Assembly: GCF_014133895.1 (NCBI RefSeq)
Contig: NC_050729.1
Location: forward strand, 682,001-746,000
Source of the DNA: Torulaspora globosa
Taxonomy: Eukaryota; Ascomycota; Saccharomycetes; Saccharomycetales; Saccharomycetaceae
Length of the DNA stretch: 64,000 nt
Reading direction: 5' to 3'
Part shown: positions 25,703 to 34,758 of the stretch, one piece after another
Position numbering within the stretch: position 1 is the stretch's first letter
Layout: each line of letters begins with the position of its first letter
Position numbers and translations under genes: made by a program
Notes under the pieces: model-generated
What the model saw: the letters and a program-made list of their open reading frames with translations, nothing else
Databases searched by the model: none
What the model was told of the DNA's origin: nothing

Positions 25703-27044
25703 CTATACTTTACGTTGGGGTGATCTTAGTACGAAAAGTGCCCGCAGGAACTGGTTGGGGGTCACTTTAACCTCCAGTTCGTCTTGGTCCATGGTTGCTT
25801 CCAGAGAGGATTCTCTATCTCTAGCGATGATGTAGCCTCTTAGGAGGAAAAGACAAAGCGCAGCACCAAAGTAGCCAAACCCGGCAAATATGGCGGTGTT
25901 CACATAAGCTTTGCGACCGTCTTGGTCGGTACGCAGCTTGAATCCGATCACTGGTGCGGGCATGCTGAAAGAACCAGGAGGCCCCCAAGGTCACGTCTAG
26001 CTTCTTGAGTCCTACGACACGCGCTGCGATGGTGCCCATCAAGGCGCCTTCCACGAGAGCGAACACTATTGCTGTCGCCAGGTTCTTGCAAGGTATCCAC
26101 ATGGCCCACGCAAAAATGGCCACTATCAGGTGGACGACAACGCCCACACTGATCGGGCCCCAGCGATCTCATATGGCCAATCACAGGCCTGCCAAAGAGG
26201 TTACCAACGCTTGTCATGCACGACACATATGATCCCTGTTTGGCAGAGTATCCCAGACTGGTTGTGAACGCAGAAAGGGAGTACAGCAGGATCACGTAGC
26301 CCAACATGGTGAAGGAGACCCATCCGTAGAGTAGCCAGGTACAGGACTTGGAGAAGACCTGTCGGTCGATGATGCGTATCTTGAAGTCGCTGGCCTTGAA
26401 AATAACGTCTCTCCTAGTCCGAGTTAGTATTAGCGCCAGGGTACTCAGGGACGTGCATATGATGAACTGCGTGATTAGCGCCCATTTGACATTTTTCACC
26501 TCAGTAATCCTCTGCATCGCCAAGTTGAAAACGATACCACCGAGTCCGCTACCAGCGGCGCCGACTCCCGAAGCTACTGATCTCTTTTTCCTAAACCACT
26601 GGGGGATCAGAGTCATACACGGAATGAAGATGAACACCAGCCCAAATGATATAAGCAAACCCTGCGTCAAGTACAGCTGCCACAGCTTCTTGGGGAACGC
26701 CTCAGCATCAGTCCCACGCCCTGAAACACGACCCCAATTGCAATCGTCATATGGAGACTAAATTTGTACGAAAACCATGTTATCAGAGGCGCAAACAACA
26801 GCCGGCGCCAAATGCAATACCACCAATCGCAGAGTAGTCAAGTTTGGTACCACCAGCACCACCCAACCGTATCCACCATCGGGTACTTCAATTTCCTGCG
26901 TTTCTGCCACCGAATATTTGTTTCTCGGGTTCCAAAGACATCTGGCCTTATGGTGTCCTCCATTGATAACTCAGAATACAATGATGCAGCCGCTGGACTC
27001 CTTGCTGTCTTATATGCAGGAGTTGCTTGACCTTGGGTGCTCAT
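25703..27044 (-). pseudogene. Monocarboxylate-transporter-like (MCH family) pseudogene, multiple frameshifts
   Basis: Read on the minus strand, the pieces of a fungal MCH-type major facilitator are in order but in changing frames. An ATG start at 27044 with a polar N-terminus comes first. Then VPDGGYGWVVLVV (the family N-terminal signature) appears in a second frame near 26890. LDYSAIGGIAFGAG and then LFAPLITWFSYKFS (about 26820-26755) lie in further frames. FPKKLWQLYLTQGLLISFG starts another long piece down to about 26170. VGVVVHLIVAIFAWAMW (about 26145) and a final piece MPAPVIGF through LRSPQRKV end at 25703. At least five frame changes are needed. There also seem to be missing residues between VVLVV and LDYSA. 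Likely a transporter of the MCH4/MCH5/ESBP6 type; the substrate is unknown. Confidence 0.85.
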
Positions 27045-27597
27045 CAACTTGATGTTAACTTCACCATCTGCTGCTTATCTCCGTTCGTAGGCGCAAAAGC
27101 TTTTAACGCCGCCGTTGCTACAGCAACGCGAATATCAAAAACCTGTGTTGGATTATCTTGAACTGCCAAAGAGCTTTGAAGGTGCAATTCGGCTAGAAGC
27201 TAAGCTCATATCTGTGCAGCTGGAAACGATAAGCCGATGCAAAGAGTCACTGCCATGACATTGTGAAACTCTACCGACGATCATTATTGGCATGCGAACT
27301 GCTCGAAGGTCTGCCATCTCTATCGTATTCAAACAAATTTGGTTGTTAACTTGTTTCAAAATTCAAACATCAGGGCCGACGAGAGATCTAACTTGTACTG
27401 TATCGACTTTCGCCCATCTTTTTGTTCAACTTTATTATCGCTATCGCTTATCAGTTCGGGCGTTCTTTTTACCAGGACCGCTTATCAGTAGCCACTGCTG
27501 GAGCTAAGTATAAAGATAGAGAGATTATTCCGTTAAGGCTCTGCAGAGAGCATGCCAGGGATCTCACGGAAAGTACACCAGTTGGGCCTGCAGCGCT
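27045..27597. promoter_or_regulatory. Divergent promoter with four GATAAG motifs
   Basis: Between the transporter pseudogene and the amidase gene are four GATAAG sites on either strand: 27074-27079, 27228-27233, 27447-27452 and 27481-27486. GATAAG is the binding core of the nitrogen-catabolite-repression factors Gln3, Gat1, Dal80 and Gzf3, and it works in clusters. A TATAAAG box lies at 27509-27515, 83 bases before the amidase ATG. Sites and spacing are seen; nitrogen regulation is inferred. Confidence 0.6.
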
Positions 27598-29352
27598 ATG
27601 ACGTTCTCCGGTCTACCAGTAAGCGAACCCGCTGACGCAGCTAAGTTTGCGAAGTTCCAAACTCTAATCGACAAGTATAATCACGACAAATGGGCTCAGA
27701 TGGAACGGTTTGATCCCGAGTTTTACCGTCTATGCCAGGAAAGGATCCCCAGCGCAGCGGAACTGGACTCGGAGCCCATAGACGCACGCTTATTTGTCAC
27801 TAAGCCGGGACTCTTGAGTGACTCAGAGCGGGAGATTGTAAACGAACTCACCATCGATGATCTACTGCGCAGGCAATTGTCAAGAGAGCTGACCGCTGAG
27901 CAAATCGCAAGAGCCTATATCAAATCGGCCATTGTCGCCCAATTCGCGACAAATTGTGTGATGCAGTTTCTGATTCCCAGCGCTTTGAAGAGGGCTAAGG
28001 AGCTGGATGAGTACTTGAGGGTGCACGGCGTGCTGATGGGGCCTATGCATGGCGTTCCGATCTCCCTGAAAGAGCAGATGGGATACGAGGGACAGCCCAC
28101 TACGGCGTCGTATGTCTCGCTGATCGAGAACGTCGTCAAGAGGAGCACGGTATCGAACCAGATTTTCTACAAGATGGGAGCCGTGTACCACGCGCGCACT
28201 AGCCAACCTCAGACGATTATGCAGCTCGACACCTGGAACAATATCACTGGAAGGACAAGAAACCCATGTTGCACTAGGCTCTCGCCCGGCGGGTCCTCCG
28301 GCGGCGAGTCTGCTATGGTGGCCATGCACGGTTCTGCCCTAGGAATTGGCAGCGATATTGGCGGTAGCGTCCGCTGTCCAGCGGCATTCACCAACCTGTT
28401 TGGACTCAAACCAACCACCAAGAGACTCTCTTCGATGAACGGTGTGTCGGGCGGGAAGGGACAAGAGTCGATCCCCTCGACAGAGGGCCCCATTGCCAGG
28501 TCCATCGAAGAACTCGAACACTACATGAACGTGTACGTCAACCAGGGCAAACCATGGACGTACGACCCCAACAGCTTGCCCATCCCATGGGACACCGCCG
28601 CGAGCGCGGGACCAAGACCCCGTATCGGAGTGCTCTTTAGCGACAACCTCGTGACCCCGTACCCTGCCATCAAGCGTGCCATGACACAGATCGCCAAGCG
28701 TCTCGAGTCCAGCTTCGACATCGTCGATCTCTCAGACGCCTGGTTCACCGAACAGGAAATGCTCTCCATCTACCGCACCAACATCTCCCTCTACACCGCC
28801 GACGGCAACAGATCCCAACTCGAACTCCTTCTCCCCAGTGGCGAGCCCCTTCTGCCCCTCACCGAGCATTTCCTCAACTTTGGCGGCGGCAAGGAACTGT
28901 CCATCTACGAGAACCGCAAACTCAACGTCCTCAGAGACGCTGCTAGACTAGCCATCTTCGAAAAATTCTTCTCCCGCGAAGCGCCAGCCAGTCTCCAACT
29001 GGACTTCATCCTCTCGCCGGCCAACGTCGCCCCCGCAGAGATCCCAGGCCAGAGCAAGTACTGGGGCTACACCTCGCTCTGGAACCTGACTGACTACCCA
29101 AACGTCGTCTTTCCCACCACCTACAAGCAGGACCCCCAACAGGACATTCTTATCTCCGCGAACTCCCTCAAGGAAAACGAGTTTGAAAAAATGGTCTGGT
29201 ATAAGCAAGACGGTACCACCATCAGATACAACCCTACTGCCTACACTGCTGCTCCGGTAGCATTGCAGCTCACCGGTATGCGGTTCCAGGACGAGAAAAT
29301 CGTCTCCGCAGTTAAGAAGATCTCCCACATCCTCGGTATCACTAGAAGATAG
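27598..29352 (+). CDS. AMD2: Amidase (AMD2-like, amidase signature family)
   Basis: This enzyme hydrolyses carboxylic amides to acid and ammonia. The 584-residue protein resembles S. cerevisiae Amd2 and fungal acetamidases. The full Ser-cisSer-Lys catalytic triad is visible: Lys158 in GVPISLKEQ, Ser233 in SPGGSSGGES, and nucleophile Ser257 in GSDIGGSVRCP. Spacing equals that of the family (75 and 24 residues). The C-terminal part (GYTSLWNLTDYPNVVFPTT) is also intact. Its downstream half has many C-ending codons (for example 28600-29150), unlike the neighbouring genes. It sits with the dead transporter between CDC34 and ECM33, where S. cerevisiae has no such gene. The exact substrate is unknown; the symbol marks the closest family member. 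Confidence 0.85.
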   Translation: MTFSGLPVSEPADAAKFAKFQTLIDKYNHDKWAQMERFDPEFYRLCQERIPSAAELDSEPIDARLFVTKPGLLSDSEREIVNELTIDDLLRRQLSRELTAEQIARAYIKSAIVAQFATNCVMQFLIPSALKRAKELDEYLRVHGVLMGPMHGVPISLKEQMGYEGQPTTASYVSLIENVVKRSTVSNQIFYKMGAVYHARTSQPQTIMQLDTWNNITGRTRNPCCTRLSPGGSSGGESAMVAMHGSALGIGSDIGGSVRCPAAFTNLFGLKPTTKRLSSMNGVSGGKGQESIPSTEGPIARSIEELEHYMNVYVNQGKPWTYDPNSLPIPWDTAASAGPRPRIGVLFSDNLVTPYPAIKRAMTQIAKRLESSFDIVDLSDAWFTEQEMLSIYRTNISLYTADGNRSQLELLLPSGEPLLPLTEHFLNFGGGKELSIYENRKLNVLRDAARLAIFEKFFSREAPASLQLDFILSPANVAPAEIPGQSKYWGYTSLWNLTDYPNVVFPTTYKQDPQQDILISANSLKENEFEKMVWYKQDGTTIRYNPTAYTAAPVALQLTGMRFQDEKIVSAVKKISHILGITRR

Positions 29353-29892
29353 CTGCCTAGCTCATCGGATTTACCATACAATAATATATTCGTATCATCA
29401 TAGCAACGCTTACCGTGTTTACCTCTTGCCCGTTCCGGACATAAGCCATCTGGTCACCCGGCCAGCCCAGCCACAATAAATTTTTTACCATCTGTCTCGG
29501 CGCGATGTACGGGTGTGCGGACCGAGCGCTGGTTCCTCGTGCGAGGCCTTCTGAGCGACATTCCCACTAAAAATAGCGCGTCGCGTCACAGTGCATCTAT
29601 CTGTCCAGTTCTGGCAAAATCGATCGATTCGATCTGGTTCCTTGTGACACCCTCTATATAGAGGTGCCTCCATATATATATATATCGTCCATACTGTCTG
29701 ATCTCCTTTGGAGGTTGTTTTCAGTCTTTCGGTGATACTGCACTTACTTTCATTCGAAGTAAAGGCTTTTTTGATCCGGGTATACGCTCTTAGGAGATAG
29801 AAAGAAGGGAAAGGTTCACTTTTTACCAATACGTTCGCTAATACTTGGCTTCTCTTTTCTTCTGTCATCGTTAAAGTTATAATTATTCAAGG
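29353..29892 (+). promoter_or_regulatory. ECM33 promoter region
   Basis: These 540 bases hold the amidase 3' end and the ECM33 promoter. A perfect 14-base palindrome CCTCTATATAGAGG lies at 29651-29664. Just after it is an AT dinucleotide run at 29672-29685 (ATATATATATATAT), a likely TATA region about 210 bases before the ATG. A T-rich leader follows. No RNA gene was seen. Confidence 0.5.
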
Positions 29893-31279
29893 ATGCAATT
29901 CAAGTCTACCGTTGCTACAGCTTTGCTGGCTGCTTCCGGTGTCCTAGCACAGTGTATGTTGACCGATTAATGTTGTCTAGCCAATTTTTGGAGCTAGTTG
30001 TGGCATTTCCCGATCTGGAAATTTGAGAAAGTTTTTTTTTACTAACACTCACGTGACAGCCAACGACACCAGTATTCCATCGTCTTGTACGATTTCGTCC
30101 GGTGCAACAGCTACTGCGCAAGCAGATTTGGACCAATACTCTGGTTGTAAGACGCTTGTTGGTAACTTGACCATTGGTGGTGAGAGTTTGACTTCTGGTG
30201 CACTTGCTGGCGTTGAAGAATTGCAGGGTTCTTTGGTGATTAACAATGCTACTCATTTGGGCAGTTTCCACGCCGACTCTTTGAAGAAAATCGAGAACTC
30301 TCTAAGTCTGCAGATGCTGTACATCCTAACATCCGCGTCTTTTGGATCTCTGGAAGAAGTTGACACTATTGACTTCCTCACGTTGCCAGCTATCTCCACT
30401 TTCACCACCAATTTGAAGCATGCTAACTTCATTCGCATCTCTGACACTGCTTTGGAGACCGTTAACGCTTTCACTTCTTTGCAAGAGGTTGCTGTCTTCA
30501 ATATCAACAACAACAGAGGTTTGACCAATTTGAAATCCGATTTGGAGACTGTTTCTCAGGCTTTGGAATTTTCTTCCAACGGTAACGACGCCAATGTCAC
30601 TTTTGACAGCCTGCTCTGGGCTAACAACATCACTTTGAGAGATGTTGACTCTGCCTCTTTCGCCAGTTTGACTGCTGTTAACGCTTCCATGGGTTTGATT
30701 AACAACAGTATCTCCTCTTTGAACTTGTCTAACTTGTCATCTGTTGGTGGCTCATTCGCTGTGATCTCTAACGATCAGTTGACCGAGATTGACTGCAGCA
30801 ACTTGACCACCGTTGGTGGTGGTTTCGTTGTCGCTAACAACACAAACTTGAAGCAAATTGACGGTTTCGACAAGTTGAGTACCGTCGGTGGTGCTCTTGT
30901 TGTCACTGGTAACTTTACTGAGTTGGATTTGTCTTCCTTGAAGTCTGTCAAGGGTGGTGCTCAAGTTGACACCTCTTCTGGTAACTTCTCCTGTGACGCT
31001 TTGAAGTCTTTGTCAAGCAAGGGTGCTATTGCCGGTGATTCCTTCGTTTGTAAGAACGGTGCTACTTCCACTTCCATTAAGTTGTCTTCTTCCTCCTCCA
31101 GCTCTGGTTCTCACAGCTCAACTGCTTCGAGTTCCGGTAACAACAACGCTGTCTCTACCAGCACTGGTACCTCTTCTAGTTCTTCCTCCAAATCCGCTAA
31201 GGGTGCCGCTCCTGCAGAATACGCTCCAGCTGGTTCTATCTTGGGTGTCTTCGCAGCTGTTGCCGTTGCCTTGTTGTAA
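29893..31279 (+). CDS. ECM33: GPI-anchored cell-wall protein Ecm33 (spliced)
   Basis: This is a GPI-anchored glycoprotein of plasma membrane and wall, needed for normal wall assembly; it stands for both ECM33 and PST1. The CDS joins 29893-29953 and 30060-31279, giving 426 residues (429 in S. cerevisiae). Exon 1 encodes the signal peptide MQFKSTVATALLAASGVLAQ. The mature part is a leucine-rich, receptor L-domain-like repeat protein with many Asn-X-Ser/Thr sites (for example NNSISSLNLSNLSS). A Ser-rich stalk follows from about residue 345. The C-terminus is a GPI signal: small residues, then the hydrophobic tail SILGVFAAVAVALL. The intron near the 5' end is shared with S. cerevisiae YBR078W. 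Confidence 0.95.
29954..30059 (+). other. ECM33 intron
   Basis: A 106-base spliceosomal intron with donor GTATGT (29954-29959), branch point TACTAAC (30040-30046) preceded by a T run, and acceptor CAG ending at 30059. It interrupts the Ser codon directly after the signal peptide in phase 1. An in-frame stop inside it shows it must be removed. A TCACGTGA sits between branch point and acceptor. Confidence 0.95.
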
Positions 31280-31479
31280 GATCCATTAGCTCGCTAATAA
31301 TTACAACCTAAAAACAATAATAGAGATGAAATTTTTTCAAAAATTTGTAGGTCACTTCTAATTCGTCATATTTGTTCAGTTTTTGTTCAATCAGTATCAC
31401 TGTCTGTATCTAAATTTATAATCTAAACCTTAAGTCACTATAATTTAATTCACGTTTACATTATTTATCTACAGATAAT

Positions 31480-34467
31480 CTAATTACCGGTATTTCTGGC
31501 TGCTCTCTTAGCTCTCATCTTTTCAGCATACGTCATTGGCCTGCTGCCCTCAGTGGCCGCAGGTTGAGCAGTGGCAGCACCAGCTTGCTTCTTGGCAGCG
31601 GCTTCCTCCATCTCTCTCTGTCTAGCGGCAATTCTGTCCATATCTTCCTTAGACCTTTGACTTCTACCGAATGGATCAGTGCGAGGTCCAGAAGTGGTGC
31701 TTTGCTTCCTTGCGGCGGCCTCTTCCATTTCCCTCTGTCTATTGGCAATTCTATCCATGTCTTCTTTCGATCTTTGAGCTCTGCCAAATGGATCGGCGCG
31801 AGTAGAAGCCGTGGGTACCGCGGAAGTTGCTTGTCTTCTGGCGGCGGCTTCTTCCAATTCTCTTTGTTTGCGTGCAATCTCATCCTGCTTCTTGGTGAGC
31901 TCAGCTTGTTTTCTGATACGTTCCTCTCTCTCTTTGAGGGCAATCTCTTCCTTACGTTTGGCGACCAATTCTTCATAACGCTGTTGACGGACTTCTTGAA
32001 TTCTTGCTTTCTTCGCAGCTTCAAGCTTAGCTTGATTCTCCGCATGCACCTTACCGAACCTCTCATCGTACTGAGCTCTCAAACGGTTTCTCAACTTTTC
32101 ATAGTCACCGAACACTTGAGTCAAACGTTGATGGTCGGCAAGTTTAGCTTCATGCTCAGCCTTGGCGGACTCCAAAATCTTTTGCTTCATGGCTTCATAC
32201 TTACCTAAGTCGACGTCCTTCAAAGCATCGGCCTCCTTCTGCAATAATGGAAGCTCCACTTTTCTCAGAGCTCTTTCGTAGTGGTCTAGCTTTTTTAGAG
32301 CAAAGTTCATTCTTTCGTCTAGTTCTTGTTGGTCTTTAGACAATTGTTCAACAATAATCTTTCTAGCGTCCTTGATATCCATGTTCTTGGCTTGCTCAGG
32401 ATCGATGTACACTTGTCCTTTCTTATTGACCTCATCGATGAAGTTCTTCACCTCTCTCAATTTCAGAGCCTCTAATTCGCGCTTCTTCTTCTCAACCAAA
32501 CGACGCTGTGCTTCCTCTTCCATTCTTGCTTCGATAGCGGCTCTTTCTTCCATGATACGCTTTTGTCTCAACTCCACATCTTGTTCAGCGTTCAATGCAA
32601 CAGAAGCCAGGTATTCCTGCTTGCGTTCCTGCGATCTCTTGGCACGCTCCTCAGAGATCCTCTTGGTGTCATCAATGATCTCTTGCGTTTGAGCGATCAA
32701 ACTTTCGCGAGCAATCCTGACCTTGTCCAAATATGATGCCTCTTTGAAACCTTCGGTCTCATAAAGAACAGAAGAGAGAGACATTAATGCTCGGCGGATA
32801 TAAGCATTACGTGTCACCACCGGTTCAGGTTCAGCAGCAGTCTCTTCATTCTCATTATCTTCATCGACCTCGGTTTCTTCGTCCTCGTCCTGCTCCACTT
32901 CGTCCTCTGGGGCCTTCTCTTCAACTTCTTCCTCTTCTTGCTGCTCTTCCTCTTCGGGAATGGCAGTGCTTGAAGAAAATGCATCAAAAGGATCTTGTAC
33001 AAAAGTGACCGTATTGGCCTCATGATCGATCTGGAATGATACATAATCTTCAATAGCGGCCTGCAAAAGAGCTTTCTCCAAATCCCAGTAAGTCATATCC
33101 AAAGGTGCAGGTAGAGTGGCCATTTTGTACAACTCATCAATGTTGATGACTTCATGCTCTTGCGAAGCACTAACGAAGATTTTCCTAACGATCAAGCTTC
33201 TCAATGAAGAAGAATAGTCTGCAAAATAGCTTTTAGAGGTCAATTTCGACAGCAAAGAAGCCAGACCTTCCTTGATGGTAGAGACGTTGTAGTTGACTTC
33301 AAGAAGCTCATATAGCTGTTTGACCTCTGGGTCGACTCTAGAGTAGATGTCTTCCTGCAATGCGGCTTCCAAAGTCTCCTTCTTACTTGGCTTTGACTCA
33401 AAGTTCAACAAGCGGTTTAGACGCATTTGAGGGTCATAGCCAACGGTAGGCAAATAATCAGGTTGGATAGCCAAAGCTGACAACATCACAATAGAAGCAT
33501 AGCGCTGCAACTCCTCTTCCTTGGCGTTTTCATTGGTGAGGTAGAGCTTGAAGAATTTTTGCCAAGCAGCCGTATGCAAAGTCTGATTGCCAGAGATGTA
33601 AAAGACCTTGGCTAAGTTTTCATAATAGTTGGCCAAGGTGGATGGTTTGGGTTGCTTTTTAGACATTTTCATCAAGTGATAAACATCTTCAATAGATTTG
33701 AATGCTTCATGCCACAACTCCAATTTCACGCAAACATTCACCAAATGGAATCTTTGCTCCAAATAACGTTGCAAAGTCGAGTCGTCGCCCAAGTCCACGA
33801 TGTTACTTCCACTCTTGTTTTGCTGGTAGTTGGCAGCATCCAAGTGCTGACGAAGCATCTCTGCCAATCTCTTAAACTCGTTCTTACGGTTGTATTTCAA
33901 ACAGAACTGCATGGATCTGCTGACTACACCAGAATAAGTGATCTCCAAATGAGAATTGTTTCTCAATAGATCTAGAACGGCACGATATGATTCCCAAGTG
34001 AATTTTAACCACGATGTTACAGCCTCATCGTTAAAGCCACCGACGGATTGGTCTTGCTGGTAAGCAGAAATCAGCAAGTTCTCTGGGGTAATACCACCTT
34101 CCAAATCGTCATCCTCTTCCTTCTGGAGCTCTTCGGCCTTGGCCTGTTCGGAAGCCATCTTGGTCTCAACCAAGTCGATGTACTTACGGGCAACAGCACC
34201 GACGGAAGCTAGACCTTCTGGGGAACCCTGAACAAGTTTCTTATATTGATGTAAACCATCTTTAATAAATCTACCTCTCTTCAATTCCACACCAAGCTCC
34301 AAAAACCTAAAGACAATGGGCTCAATAGCAGAAGGTTGGGCCCAACGAATTCTTCTTGCGGTTAGATAATCGTAAAGCGACTGTAGCGCTGCTGGACGCT
34401 GGCCAACAGAGATCAGTTCATCAGCCCTTTTCAAAGCATTTTCTGGACGTAAGGGAGGAGGTGCCAT
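31480..34467 (-). CDS. TIF32: Translation initiation factor eIF3a
   Basis: This is the scaffold subunit of eIF3, which binds the 40S ribosome and promotes pre-initiation complex assembly and scanning (RPG1/TIF32, YBR079C). The 995-residue protein is slightly longer than S. cerevisiae (964). Residues 1-490 are helical, with a PCI domain ending around [10 protein letters not shown] very acidic linker lies at about 495-550 ([19 protein letters not shown]). From about residue 600 there is a long charged coiled coil typical of eIF3a. The C-terminus contains two copies of a 39-residue unit. Same strand and order as SEC18, as in S. cerevisiae. Confidence 0.96.
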   Translation of the reverse strand: MAPPPLRPENALKRADELISVGQRPAALQSLYDYLTARRIRWAQPSAIEPIVFRFLELGVELKRGRFIKDGLHQYKKLVQGSPEGLASVGAVARKYIDLVETKMASEQAKAEELQKEEDDDLEGGITPENLLISAYQQDQSVGGFNDEAVTSWLKFTWESYRAVLDLLRNNSHLEITYSGVVSRSMQFCLKYNRKNEFKRLAEMLRQHLDAANYQQNKSGSNIVDLGDDSTLQRYLEQRFHLVNVCVKLELWHEAFKSIEDVYHLMKMSKKQPKPSTLANYYENLAKVFYISGNQTLHTAAWQKFFKLYLTNENAKEEELQRYASIVMLSALAIQPDYLPTVGYDPQMRLNRLLNFESKPSKKETLEAALQEDIYSRVDPEVKQLYELLEVNYNVSTIKEGLASLLSKLTSKSYFADYSSSLRSLIVRKIFVSASQEHEVINIDELYKMATLPAPLDMTYWDLEKALLQAAIEDYVSFQIDHEANTVTFVQDPFDAFSSSTAIPEEEEQQEEEEVEEKAPEDEVEQDEDEETEVDEDNENEETAAEPEPVVTRNAYIRRALMSLSSVLYETEGFKEASYLDKVRIARESLIAQTQEIIDDTKRISEERAKRSQERKQEYLASVALNAEQDVELRQKRIMEERAAIEARMEEEAQRRLVEKKKRELEALKLREVKNFIDEVNKKGQVYIDPEQAKNMDIKDARKIIVEQLSKDQQELDERMNFALKKLDHYERALRKVELPLLQKEADALKDVDLGKYEAMKQKILESAKAEHEAKLADHQRLTQVFGDYEKLRNRLRAQYDERFGKVHAENQAKLEAAKKARIQEVRQQRYEELVAKRKEEIALKEREERIRKQAELTKKQDEIARKQRELEEAAARRQATSAVPTASTRADPFGRAQRSKEDMDRIANRQREMEEAAARKQSTTSGPRTDPFGRSQRSKEDMDRIAARQREMEEAAAKKQAGAATAQPAATEGSRPMTYAEKMRAKRAARNTGN
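31561..31794 (-). repeat. Two 39-codon tandem units in the TIF32 C-terminus
   Basis: Minus-strand units 31794-31678 and 31677-31561 each encode a copy starting DPFGR(A/S)[11 protein letters not shown], followed by [11 protein letters not shown] degenerate partial copy ([11 protein letters not shown]) precedes them. The units are in frame, so they lengthen the protein tail without disrupting it. The S. cerevisiae tail as I know it lacks this duplication. Confidence 0.85.
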
Positions 34468-34758
34468 AGCTGAAATACGCCCTTCTTAAAGTTCCACTTA
34501 GCAGCTAAGTGTTTGAATCTCATCGTTCTATCGTTCTATATGGGCTTTAAGCTCATCTCGGTCTATAAGCTTGAAAATTTTTCACGTTACCCGGACCCCG
34601 TCTTAGGCTGAGATTAAGCTAGAGATTTATGCTTTCAATAAGTTGAAGAAGCTATTTGTTCTATGTCTCACCTTGTGCTATTGGCTATGCTCTAAGAGTG
34701 TGAGTCTCATCTGTATCTATCATATAGATATATGTAGAAAATTCTCCGGGACGATATT

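Noticed and set aside
31564..32208. 214-codon plus-strand frame inside TIF32
   Set aside because: Antisense of the Lys/Glu-rich coiled coil gives a Ser/Leu/Phe-rich string with no family features.
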